Assembly: GCA_943326825.2 (NCBI GenBank)
Contig: CALPUT020000004.1
Location: 1-26,881, forward strand
Source of the DNA: Chryseobacterium gleum
GTDB taxonomy: Bacteria; Bacteroidota; Bacteroidia; Flavobacteriales_D; Crocinitomicaceae
Direction: 5' to 3'
Length of the DNA stretch: 26,881 nt
The notes below the pieces were generated by a model. It did no database searches, was not told where the DNA came from, and saw only the letters and a list, made by a program, of their open reading frames with translations. Positions 13,785 through 22,700 of the stretch are shown here, in pieces. Every line of letters begins with the position of its first letter. Position 1 is the first letter of the stretch. Position numbers and translations under genes: made by a program.

Positions 13785-15068
13785 ATGAATTCAATTATAT
13801 TTTTATTTACGCTTTTAGTCATATTATTAATAATCACTGCAATGATGTCTGCAGCAGAGACTGCCTTTTTCTCTTTAAAGCCAATTGACAAAGATTTACT
13901 TAAAAGAAGTGACGACAAAGCTTCAATGGTTGCGAAAAAATTAATTGATACCCCGAAACAATTACTCTCAATCATATTAATCATCATCAACTTTTCAAAC
14001 ATCGCAATTGTTTTGACTGTAAGTAGTATTTTAAGCGAGTACATAGATGAAGAAAAACAGAAAACCTTATACTTCGTTTTAGATGTAATCGTAAGTACAT
14101 TCGTTATATTATTGGTAGGCGAAGTAATTCCTAAAATTTACGCCTCAAAAAACAATGTTAAAACCGTCCGATATTTAGCAAGACCTTTAAGTTTTTTAAA
14201 TTCTATCCCTCCTATCTCTTGGCTAAGAGCCGGATTAGTCTCTGGTTCTGAATTCATAGGTAAATATGCTAAAAAGAAAGGCGTAAAAATTTCTAGTGAT
14301 GAATTAGAGCATGCAATTGCATTAACAAAAGAAGATAGTACGTCAGATGAGGATCATAAAATTTTAGAAGGAATTGTCAAATTTGGAAATACTGATGTTA
14401 AGCAAATCATGTGTCAACGTCTAAATGTTGCTGCAATTGATATTGAATCTAATTTTAAAGAAGTAATTGACGAAATATTAGAATGCGGATATTCCAGGAT
14501 CCCAGTTTTCAGAGAAACGTTAGATAATGTTGTTGGAATATTATTTATTAAAGATTTACTTCAACATTTAAATAACGACGAAACATTTAATTGGCAAGAA
14601 CTAATTAGAAAACCTTTTTTCGTGCCTGAAAACAAAAAAATTGATGATTTATTAAAAGAATTTCAAAGCAAAAAAGTCCACATGGCCATCGTTGTAGATG
14701 AATATGGGGGTGCTTCAGGAATTGTTACATTAGAAGATGTTTTAGAAGAAATTGTTGGTGATATTACAGATGAATTTGACGAAGAAGAAATCGACTTCAA
14801 AAAAATTGATGAAAACACTTATATTTTTGAGGGTAGAACTGCGTTAATTGATTTTTATAAAATTTTAGAAATTGACGGTAAAGATTTTGAAAATTTAAAA
14901 GGTGAATCAGATTCACTTGGTGGATTTATGATTGAAAATGCTGGTCGAATTTTAAAAAACAAAGAAACTATTTCGTGTGATGATATTAAACTAATAGTCG
15001 AATCTTCTGATAAAAGAAGAATAAAAACGATTAAAGTAATATTACCAAAATCTAAAGAAGAAATATGA
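13785..15068 (+). CDS. gldE: Gliding motility-associated protein GldE (CNNM/CBS/CorC-HlyC)
   Basis: A 427-residue inner-membrane protein. The CNNM domain (about 1-150) has four hydrophobic segments, with SAAETAFFSL (22-31) and GEVIPKIYA (112-120), both family marks. Two CBS domains (about 206-325) include YSRIPVFRETLDNVVGI and VDEYGGASGIVTLEDVLEEIVGDI. A CorC/HlyC domain (about 340-425) has FEGRTALIDF and SLGGFMIE. CNNM proteins are linked to Mg or other cation transport; in Flavobacterium johnsoniae GldE supports GldD function in gliding/T9SS. Direct linkage to gldD by an ATGA overlap identifies it as GldE rather than another CNNM paralog. The ATG at 13785 was chosen over a TTG at 13764. Confidence 0.9.
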   Translation: MNSIIFLFTLLVILLIITAMMSAAETAFFSLKPIDKDLLKRSDDKASMVAKKLIDTPKQLLSIILIIINFSNIAIVLTVSSILSEYIDEEKQKTLYFVLDVIVSTFVILLVGEVIPKIYASKNNVKTVRYLARPLSFLNSIPPISWLRAGLVSGSEFIGKYAKKKGVKISSDELEHAIALTKEDSTSDEDHKILEGIVKFGNTDVKQIMCQRLNVAAIDIESNFKEVIDEILECGYSRIPVFRETLDNVVGILFIKDLLQHLNNDETFNWQELIRKPFFVPENKKIDDLLKEFQSKKVHMAIVVDEYGGASGIVTLEDVLEEIVGDITDEFDEEEIDFKKIDENTYIFEGRTALIDFYKILEIDGKDFENLKGESDSLGGFMIENAGRILKNKETISCDDIKLIVESSDKRRIKTIKVILPKSKEEI

Positions 15069-15646
15069 AAAGGTATAAATTCTACTTATCCTTACTAACA
15101 GGAATCATTTTAACAGCTTGTTCTTCGAATGAACTTGCCGTTCCAAAACCTCCGACATATTTACGTCTAGATTTGCCAAGTCACAAATACGTTCACTTTA
15201 ATGATGGATGTAATTACACATTTGATGTTTCAACTTTATTTAAAGTAAAGCCTGTAACAGATAATACAGGTCAAACTTGTCATAAAGACATCGAATTAGG
15301 CCCTTTAAATGGTGTAATTCACTTTTCATATATTGATATGGTTGAACCGTTAGCAAAATATGTTAATTACTCAATTGACAAAGTGGATGAACACAAAATA
15401 AAAGCTACTGCAATAGAAGATACAAAAATAATTAGAGCTAAAGACAAAGTTTTTGGTACTATTTTCGAATTACAAGGTGATGTTGCTTCTCCTTTTCAAT
15501 TTTATCTAACAGATTCATCTTCTAAATTTGTAAGTGGAGTTGTTTATTTTAATTCCGTTCCAAATTATGACTCATTAAAACCTTCACTTATTTATTTAAA
15601 AGAAGATTTAATGAAAATGATTAACACTTTTAAATGGAAGAATTAA
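15065..15646 (+). CDS. gldD: Gliding motility lipoprotein GldD
   Basis: A 193-residue lipoprotein with lipobox ILTAC (Cys19). The mature protein begins with PKPPTYLRLDLPSHKYVHF, the conserved proline-rich start of GldD, followed by CNYTFDVSTLFKVKPV, INLGPLNGVIHFSY-like strands (here IELGPLNGVIHFSY) and a C-terminal FVSGVVYFNSVPNYDSLKPSLIYLKED. GldD is required for gliding and T9SS function in Flavobacterium johnsoniae; its biochemical activity is unknown. The start overlaps the gldE stop (15065-15068) and its end overlaps folK by 13 bases, so the three genes form one translationally coupled unit. Confidence 0.92.
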   Translation: MKRYKFYLSLLTGIILTACSSNELAVPKPPTYLRLDLPSHKYVHFNDGCNYTFDVSTLFKVKPVTDNTGQTCHKDIELGPLNGVIHFSYIDMVEPLAKYVNYSIDKVDEHKIKATAIEDTKIIRAKDKVFGTIFELQGDVASPFQFYLTDSSSKFVSGVVYFNSVPNYDSLKPSLIYLKEDLMKMINTFKWKN

Positions 15647-16167
15647 AAAAAGAATCAATTGTATACCTTAGTATAGGAAGTAATCTAGGTGATCGGTTTT
15701 TAAATATTCAACATGCAATTAACTTAATAGAAGAGACGATTGGAATAATTCTTAATTGCTCCACTATATATGAAAATCCACCTATTGACTTTGACGCAGA
15801 TGATCTTTTTTATAATTGTTGTTTAGAACTAAAAACAAACTTATCTGTCGAGGAAGTTTTAATTAAAACGCAAGCCATTGAAAATCAAATCGGCCGGAAA
15901 AAGAAACTGATTTCAGGCTATGAATCCCGTTTGATTGATATTGATATCATTTATTTTGAACAAATAATTTATTCAACGGACAAAATAATAATTCCACATT
16001 TGAAACTATCTGAACGGAAATTCGTATTAATACCATTGAAAGAGATTGCAGCGGATTTTATAGATCCTAGATTAAATCTTTCTATAAAGGAATTAGTAGA
16101 GAAATGTTTAGACAATTCAGTTTTAGTTAAAACTACAAAAAGCTTAAAACTAAAAATAACTCAATAA
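15634..16167 (+). CDS. folK: 2-amino-4-hydroxy-6-hydroxymethyldihydropteridine pyrophosphokinase
   Basis: HPPK transfers pyrophosphate from ATP to 6-hydroxymethyl-dihydropterin in folate synthesis. The 177-residue protein shows YLSIGSNLGDR (11-21), the acidic DDLFYNCCLEL segment with the pterin pocket (56-66), IGRKKKLISGYESRLIDIDI with the Mg-binding Asp102 and Asp104 and Arg88/Arg99, and PHLKLSERKFVLIPLKEIA (121-139). The Cys pair at 62-63 is unusual in place of the common NA/NQ residues. A short C-terminal extension of about 20 residues (SVLVKTTKSLKLKITQ) is lysine-rich. It is last in the gldE-gldD-folK unit; no other fol genes are present. Confidence 0.95.
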   Translation: MEELKKESIVYLSIGSNLGDRFLNIQHAINLIEETIGIILNCSTIYENPPIDFDADDLFYNCCLELKTNLSVEEVLIKTQAIENQIGRKKKLISGYESRLIDIDIIYFEQIIYSTDKIIIPHLKLSERKFVLIPLKEIAADFIDPRLNLSIKELVEKCLDNSVLVKTTKSLKLKITQ

Positions 16168-16177
16168 AACTGAATAA

Positions 16178-16207
16178 ATTTCTTCTATTTTTTTCATTAG
16201 AAGAAAT
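16178..16207. repeat. Hairpin between folK and the OmpA/TPR gene
   Basis: A perfect 10-bp inverted repeat, ATTTCTTCTA (16178-16187) with TAGAAGAAAT (16198-16207), and a 10-base loop rich in T. No T tract follows the stem, so if it ends the folK transcript it is not a standard intrinsic terminator; it may instead lie in the promoter region of the next gene, where a near -7 element TAATATTG is at 16215-16222. Confidence 0.5.
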
Positions 16208-16256
16208 ATTTGATTAATATTGCAATTAAAATTGGTAAGAATTACAACTAGTTAAT

Positions 16257-17954
16257 ATGAAAAAACAAACGATCAAAGGCTTTGCGTTTATTGCTCTAGC
16301 TGGAACAATGGTTACAAGTTGCAACCTTCTAAAAGATTTAGAATATACTGTAACTCCTAATCCATTAGAGATGCACGGAGATTCAGTTCGTGTAAAGGTG
16401 GATATTAAATTCCCTGAAAAAGGAATTAGAAAGAAAGCTTCAGCTGAAATTACTCCTATGTTAGGAAGTACTGCTTTAAAATCTGTAACAGTTCAAGGTG
16501 AAAAAGCTACAGGAAACGGAAACGTTATTCAATTTAAACCAGGTGGTAATGTTTCATATAATGATGTTGTAGTATACAAATCAGAGTATGAAAATACTGA
16601 TTTAAAAGTTACAGCAACGGTTTCTAAAGGTGGTAAAGTTAAAAAGCAAGTTGGTGAAATTAAAATCGCCGATGCAACAATTGTTACACCCTTTATGGTA
16701 AACAAAGATTACAAAGTAATTTTTGAAAAAGATGCATTCAATAGAATTACTGAAGAATCAACATCTGCTCAAGTAAATTATGAGAAATCTAAATCAGTTG
16801 TTAGACCAACAGAATTAAAAGAAAAAGATATTGCTGAATTACAAGCATGGTTGACTAAAGCTCAAGCAGATCCAAAAATTTCTTTAAAAACTATTTCTGT
16901 TACAGGTTACGCTTCACCTGAAGGTGAAACTGGTAAAAACTCTTCATTATCTACTGATAGAGCTGCTGCTGGTAAAACTGCTGTAATTGATTTAGCTAAA
17001 GCTGCTAAAAATGAGAAAGCTCAAACTGAAATCTTTACATTAAATGGTAGAGGTGAGGATTACGATGGTTTCAAAAGAGAATTAGAAAAATCTACAATGA
17101 ATAATGACGAAAAACAATTAGTTATTCGTGTATTAGAAATGCATAAAGATCCTGAAACTCGTGAAACAGAAATGCGTAACATGGGTAAAACATTTAAATA
17201 CTTAGATGATAATATCTTCCCTAAATTACGTCGCGCTGAAATCACAGTAACTTATGACAAAACTGGATATACTGATGAAGAATTAAAAACAATTTCTTTA
17301 TCTAAACCAGAGACATTAAAAATTGAAGAACTATTATTTGCTGCTACTTTGACAAATGATTTAAATGAAAAATTAAGTATTTTCAACGCAGCAATTAAAG
17401 TTGCCCCAGAAGATTTTAGAGCTTACAACAATGCAGGTGCTATTTTCTTCTTACAAAATAAAATGCCAGAAGCTAAAGCACAATTCGAAAAAGCAAATTC
17501 TGTTAAAGAAAATGCTGTTTCAAAAAACAACTTAGCTGCTGTTGCAGGTGTTAGTGGTGATAAAGAAAAAGCAAAACAATTATTAGCTCAAGCTAAAGGT
17601 GCAGGTTCTGAAGTTAACTACAACATGGGAATCGTTAATATCATCGAAGGTAATTACAATGATGCTTTATCTAATTTAGGATCTGAAAACACTTTTAATA
17701 AAGCATTAGCTTTAGTATTAAGCGGTTCATTTGATCAAGCTTCAGCTGCAATAGATGGTTCAAAAGATAAAGAAACTGCTCAAGGTTATTACATTAAAGC
17801 AATCGTTGGAGCAAGAACTAGTAAAGCAGATGTTGCAATCAGTAACTTAAAAAATGCAATTGCTAAAGATTCTTCTTTGAAGGCGAAAGCAGCTAAAGAC
17901 CGAGAATTTATTAAATTATTTCAAGATGCAAATTTTTCTGCAATTGTTAAATAA
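16257..17954 (+). CDS. Lipoprotein with OmpA-like and TPR regions
   Basis: A 565-residue cell-envelope lipoprotein: signal MKKQTIKGFAFIALAGTMVTSC with lipidated Cys22. An N-terminal beta-rich region (about 25-140) begins YTVTPNPLEMHGDSV. An OmpA-like region at about 150-335 shows VTGYASPEG (215-223), LSTDRAAAGKTAV (231-243) and TLNGRGED, the usual order of the peptidoglycan-associated fold, although with an insertion of a charged helix at about 270-325. The C-terminal third (about 355-560) is helical TPR-like, with EDFRAYNNAGAIFFLQNKMPEAKAQFEKA and NMGIVNIIEGNYNDAL. Many Bacteroidota carry such OmpA/TPR lipoproteins of unknown role, possibly outer-membrane scaffolds. The codon set is narrow (GCT, GGT, AAA, GAA) and a strong terminator follows, both suggesting high expression. 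It is not close enough to a named family to assign one. Confidence 0.8.
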   Translation: MKKQTIKGFAFIALAGTMVTSCNLLKDLEYTVTPNPLEMHGDSVRVKVDIKFPEKGIRKKASAEITPMLGSTALKSVTVQGEKATGNGNVIQFKPGGNVSYNDVVVYKSEYENTDLKVTATVSKGGKVKKQVGEIKIADATIVTPFMVNKDYKVIFEKDAFNRITEESTSAQVNYEKSKSVVRPTELKEKDIAELQAWLTKAQADPKISLKTISVTGYASPEGETGKNSSLSTDRAAAGKTAVIDLAKAAKNEKAQTEIFTLNGRGEDYDGFKRELEKSTMNNDEKQLVIRVLEMHKDPETRETEMRNMGKTFKYLDDNIFPKLRRAEITVTYDKTGYTDEELKTISLSKPETLKIEELLFAATLTNDLNEKLSIFNAAIKVAPEDFRAYNNAGAIFFLQNKMPEAKAQFEKANSVKENAVSKNNLAAVAGVSGDKEKAKQLLAQAKGAGSEVNYNMGIVNIIEGNYNDALSNLGSENTFNKALALVLSGSFDQASAAIDGSKDKETAQGYYIKAIVGARTSKADVAISNLKNAIAKDSSLKAKAAKDREFIKLFQDANFSAIVK

Positions 17955-17972
17955 TAATAATTAAATATTTTT

Positions 17973-18005
17973 AAAGCCGTTTCACTTTGAAACGGCTTTT
18001 TTTTT
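17973..18005 (+). terminator. Strong intrinsic terminator of the OmpA/TPR gene
   Basis: A perfect 11-bp stem (AAAGCCGTTTC at 17973-17983 with GAAACGGCTTT at 17989-17999), a 5-base loop and a run of T. It is the most G+C-rich hairpin in the window and ends 10 bases before the next start codon. Confidence 0.93.
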
Positions 18006-18015
18006 ATAAAATATT

Positions 18016-18366
18016 ATGAATAAAATCTGCCAAACAGTAGACGAATATATAAATACTTTTCCTTTTGAGACAAAAGAAATTCTTATAAAAATCCGAAAAA
18101 CAATTAAAGAATTAGAAAATGAAATTGAAGAATCAATAAGCTATGGAATGCCTGCATATAAATTAAAAAAACAACCTATTATATACTTTGCAGCATATAA
18201 AAAACACATTGGGATATACGCCACACCATCTGCTCATTCACACTTCGATTTAAAACTAAAAGACTATAAAAAAGGTAAAGGTTCGGTTCAGTTTCCATTA
18301 CATAAAGAAATCCCTTATGAGTTAATTAAAGATTTAATTCTGTTTAAATTAAAAGAATCTAAATAA
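18016..18366 (+). CDS. DUF1801 (YdhG/YdeI-like) protein
   Basis: A 116-residue cytoplasmic protein of the DUF1801 family (PF08818): TVDEYINTFP at the start, LIKIRKTIKELENEIEESISYGMPAYKLKKQPIIYFAAYKKHIGIY (about 23-68) and a C-terminal KGKGSVQFPLHKEIPYELIKDLILFKLKE. The YGMPAYK, YFAAYKKHIGxY and GKGSVxFPxxxPIP patterns are the family signature. Members such as YdhG have been called iron-chaperone-like because of frataxin-like fold, but function is unproven. ATG start is only 10 bases past a strong terminator, so its own promoter is not obvious. It is followed by the esterase 35 bases on. Confidence 0.85.
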   Translation: MNKICQTVDEYINTFPFETKEILIKIRKTIKELENEIEESISYGMPAYKLKKQPIIYFAAYKKHIGIYATPSAHSHFDLKLKDYKKGKGSVQFPLHKEIPYELIKDLILFKLKESK

Positions 18367-18401
18367 TGGCAGAATTATTGATGAATTAAAAATAAAACAA
18401 G

Positions 18402-19232
18402 ATGAGAAATCTATTCAATATAATCATATTCTTTATTTTCACTATTAATAGTTTATTTGCTGCTAAAGTCGAAAAGATAACAGTTTACAGTAAAGCAATG
18501 CAAAAAAACACTTCTGCATATGTAATACTTCCTGAAAAATATCAAAAAAATTCTGATAAAAAATATCCTGTATTATATTTACTTCATGGTTTTGGTGGTG
18601 ATTACTCTTCTTATCCAAATGATTTTCCTGCCGTAAAAAAACAAGCAGACGAATATAACATGGTTATTATAAGTGCTGATGGAGGTTATTCTAGTTGGTA
18701 TTTTGATAGTCCAATTGACCCTAAGATAAAATATGAAACATATATTACAAAAGAATTAATATCATACATCGATAGCAGTTATTCGACTATCCAAAATAGA
18801 ACAGGAAGGGCAATTTGCGGATTAAGTATGGGAGGACATGGAGCTCTCTATTTATCAATGAGACATTCAGATTTATTTGGAGCAGCAGGAAGCATGAGTG
18901 GTGGTGTAGATATTCGACCATTTCCTAAAAATTGGGAAATAGCTTCTCGTTTGGGAGGCAAAGATAAATTCCCTGTTAATTGGGAAACGAATACAGTTAT
19001 TAATCAATTAGACTCAATTAAAGATAGTATCTCATTTATGATTGATTGTGGCACAGATGATTTTTTCTTAGAGGTTAATCGACAATTACATACTAAAATG
19101 TTAACTCAAAAAATTAAACATGATTACATCGAAAGACCAGGTGGACATGAAATGGGTTACTGGAAAAATGCAATCAAATATCAATTATTATTTTTTGATA
19201 TCTACTTTAAAGAAGCAAATCTAAAACAATGA
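18402..19232 (+). CDS. Secreted alpha/beta-hydrolase, esterase D family
   Basis: A 276-residue exported esterase of the PF00756 type. A signal peptide of about 20 residues ends SLFAA. The hydrolase core has YPVLYLLHGFGGDYSSY (oxyanion region), NMVIISADGGYSSWYFDSP, the nucleophile elbow GLSMGGHGAL (Ser142), DCGTDDFF (Asp219 or Asp220) and GGHEMGYW (His249), completing the triad. Family members include antigen-85-like acyltransferases, formylglutathione hydrolases and feruloyl or acetyl xylan esterases; the sequence is near the tributyrin-type esterase group but the substrate cannot be set. No carbohydrate-binding domain or polysaccharide-use genes are nearby. It overlaps the GNAT gene by ATGA. 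Confidence 0.9.
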   Translation: MRNLFNIIIFFIFTINSLFAAKVEKITVYSKAMQKNTSAYVILPEKYQKNSDKKYPVLYLLHGFGGDYSSYPNDFPAVKKQADEYNMVIISADGGYSSWYFDSPIDPKIKYETYITKELISYIDSSYSTIQNRTGRAICGLSMGGHGALYLSMRHSDLFGAAGSMSGGVDIRPFPKNWEIASRLGGKDKFPVNWETNTVINQLDSIKDSISFMIDCGTDDFFLEVNRQLHTKMLTQKIKHDYIERPGGHEMGYWKNAIKYQLLFFDIYFKEANLKQ

Positions 19233-19750
19233 TTTCAGATTCTTTTATTTTTGAGACAGAACGCCTTTATACGCGAAACTTAAACAAAGTTGATCATGAA
19301 ACCTTTTACGATTTAAAAAGCAATCCAAAAGTAATGAATCCTTTACCTAGAAAAGTTTTAAATAGGCTTGATAGCAATAAAGAATTAGAAAGGTTAATTG
19401 AATTAGAAAAATCAACTTCTAAAACTATTTGGGCAATTTGCGTAAAACATAATAACGAATTAATTGGTTGTTGTGGTTTTATGAAAAACAATGAAAACAA
19501 CGATGAAATTGGATATCAATTAAGAGAACGTTTTTGGGGCAAGGGATATGGAACAGAAATAGCAAAAGGATTAATTGAGTACGGTTTTAATGTTCTGAAT
19601 TCTTCTTTAATCACTGCTGATGTCAATAGTATTAATAAAGGATCTATTAAAATCCTTAACAAATTTATGAAATTCGAAAAAGAATTTTACAATGAAAATG
19701 ATAATTGTATAGATCAACGATTTACGATAACTAAATCATTATTTAAGTAA
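19229..19750 (+). CDS. GNAT family N-acetyltransferase (RimJ/RimL type)
   Basis: A 173-residue cytoplasmic acetyltransferase. It starts with FIFETERLYTRNLNKVDHETFYDLKSNPKVM, the N-terminal strand-helix of the RimJ/RimL-like Acetyltransf_3 group. The acetyl-CoA site is in ELIGCCGFMKNN and DEIGYQLRERFWGKGYGTEIAKGLIEYGF, with the RxxxGxG loop (RFWGKGYG), and then SLITADVNSINKGSIKILNKFMKF. The acceptor (a ribosomal protein, antibiotic or small amine) cannot be told. It is coupled to the esterase by a 4-base overlap and its 3' end overlaps the end of the leftward giant gene by 12 bases. Confidence 0.88.
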   Translation: MISDSFIFETERLYTRNLNKVDHETFYDLKSNPKVMNPLPRKVLNRLDSNKELERLIELEKSTSKTIWAICVKHNNELIGCCGFMKNNENNDEIGYQLRERFWGKGYGTEIAKGLIEYGFNVLNSSLITADVNSINKGSIKILNKFMKFEKEFYNENDNCIDQRFTITKSLFK

Positions 19751-22700
19751 AGATAGATGTCCTTGCAATCGATGTTTCTCTCCCGTTACATCTTCAAAAT
19801 ACACAACCCAAACATAAACGCCATCTTGACATAATTTAATTCCATCTCCGCCGTCTCGTGAACCGTTCCAAGGTTCATTTATTGATTTTGATTCATGAAC
19901 CACCTCTCCCCATCTATTATAGATTAACAAGGTAAAATTACGCTCTTTAATCCCATATCCTTTTAATAAAAAGAATTCATTAATATTATCGTTATTTAAC
20001 GTAAAAGCATTTGGTGCATACAAAGCATAAGAGGCCGTGACAGTGACAAATTGTTTTGCTGTATCAATGCATCCAAAGGAATTATTTGCTTCTAAAATTA
20101 TTTCATAAATACCATACTTTGAATACTCATGTGTTGGATTAAAATCTTGACTTGTTAATCCATCTCCAAAAATCCAGTTATAGGACGTCGCATCTGATGA
20201 ATGATTTTCAAATGTAAAAACTGGATTTATTAAATCTTCAGAATATGATGAAATTAAAAAATCTGCATTAGCTTTTGGATAAACGACTACTGTACTTTGA
20301 TCATGATTTTTAGCGTGACATCCATTTCCATCAATTATTGATAAAAAAACTGAATAAGTTCCGCTTTCATAATAAACATGAGTTGGGTTCATTCCACTTG
20401 CAAATGTACTATCTCCGAAATCCCAAGTATAAGCCCAATTAGGAGAATTATCCCCTACACTTTTAAATGACACCATTTGACCTGGACAAATACTATCAAA
20501 TAATGGTGAAATCAAGACATTTGGTAAAGGTAAAACTTTTACTAATACAGAATCTCTAATTACTATACCGCAATTATCTGTAGCTTCTAGAACATAATAA
20601 GTATCAGAAATTGGTACTTGTGGTATTGGATAATTTGTTGAACAAGTTGGACAAAAAACCCAACTTATATTAACACTTGGATCTGAACCTAAATATTGAG
20701 CTGATAAATATACAGTGTCATCTAAACAAACTTCATTTGAATTAACAGATGCAATTAAATCTAAATTATCAAATGTTTTGATATTTACATGTGAAGATAA
20801 ATTAACAGAACAGTTATTAGCATCACGAACGATACAAGTATAAATCTGATTTGATAATGGTGATACAGTTACACTCTGTGATTGCATTCCACCAGGATTC
20901 CAAATATATGAATAGAGACCTGTTCCTCCAAATGCTGATACACTTAATTGAAGTGATGAATTTGGACAAATTATTGTATCATTTGTAATATTTGCGATTA
21001 ATTGTGGAGGATCTATAACAGCTAAACTACTTTGAGCGATACAACCTTTTACATCACTAACAGTTAAAGAATAATTTCCATGAACTAAGTTTATAATAGA
21101 TGACGAAGTAGCTCCATTAGACCATAAATATTGATACGGTAAAGTTCCACCACTCGTTATACTAGCTAATGCTCCATTTGAAAATCCAGCACAACTTGGA
21201 TTTATAGAATTTAATGATAATTGAATTACAGGTGGTTCAGTAATTGTTACAGAAATATTTGTTTGACAATTATAGATATCTAAAACTGAGCAAATATATG
21301 TGCCGCCTGCAAGACCTAAAGCTTGAGCATTTGTTTGTACTGGATTTGTATTCCAATAAAAGGAATAAGGCGCCACTCCTCCATTAACAGAAATTACAGC
21401 TGTTCCATTTTGATTACCGTAACATAAATTTTCGGTAGTATTAACTATGTTTGCTACCAATTGATTTGGCTCTGTAATTGTAAAAAATAGTGTAGTATCA
21501 CAACCCATTGAATTTATTATTCTAACTTGATGTATACCTGGTGATAAACTCAATTGTGAGTTATTTATTGTAGGAAATGTATTATCCCAAGAAAATGTTG
21601 AAGGACTATAAACACCACTAGTAGTAACTGTCGCACGCCCATTATTATAACCTTTACAAGTAATATTAGTTGTATTTAGAACTATGTTTTCTGCAAAACT
21701 TAAAAAATTAATTCTTACAACGTCTGTATCCGCCAAACAATTATTATTCCCTGTGGTAATTAATGTTAAATCTAAAAAACCTTGTCCTACTTCCGAAGGT
21801 GTTGGTGTATAATTTAAATTTAATGAAGTATTTGATGGATTATATGTACCATTTCCACCAGACCAAATTCCACCTGTTGCTGTTTGAACAATTCCTTGAA
21901 GTGCAATTGTTCCAGGATTTTGACGACATACATTTTTATCAAAACCTGCATTACACATTATAGGAAGTGCATCTTGTGTGATAATAGATGTCTTTGAAAT
22001 TGGACCACAATTATTATGGTCTCTAACTGTTAAATTATATGTGCCTGGACCTACCGTAATACTACTTGTTGAAGCTCCTGTGTTCCATGAATACGAATAT
22101 GGAGCCACACCACCTAAAACTGAAGAAGATATTTGAATTGGTCCATCTCCAAAACACAAATGAGCTGAAACGGGTGAAATATTCATTGAAAGTTGAGTTG
22201 GCTCGACAATAAAAAAATTAATGGTCGTATCACAACCCATTGTATTAATTATTCGAAGTTGATGAGAACCTGGACTAAGGTTGTTTTTGCTTCCACTAGT
22301 AACAACTGCGCCATTATCCCATGAATAATTAGCTGGACTGAAAGAGCCAGAGGTTGAAACGTTTGCTATTCCATTATTCGCTCCAAAACAAGTTATAGCT
22401 GAAGTATTTATTGTAATACTTTCAGAAAAACTTAAAAATGAAATTCGAACTATATCCGAATTTGCCAAACAATTATTATTCCCTGTTGTTGTAAGTGTTA
22501 AATCTACAAAACCTTGAGAAACTTCAGTAATTGTTGGTGTATAAAATAAATTTAGTGATGAATTAGAAGGTGTGTACGTTCCATTCCCGCCAGACCAAAC
22601 TCCTCCTGTTGCTGTCTGAACAGTTCCAACCAAATGAATTATTCCAGGATTTTGACGGCAAACCCTTACATCGCTTCCAGCATCTGCTAATATTGGCAAT

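Noticed and set aside
13757..14044. Minus-strand frame of 95 codons opposite gldE
   Set aside because: It is antisense to the conserved CNNM domain of gldE and has no family features.
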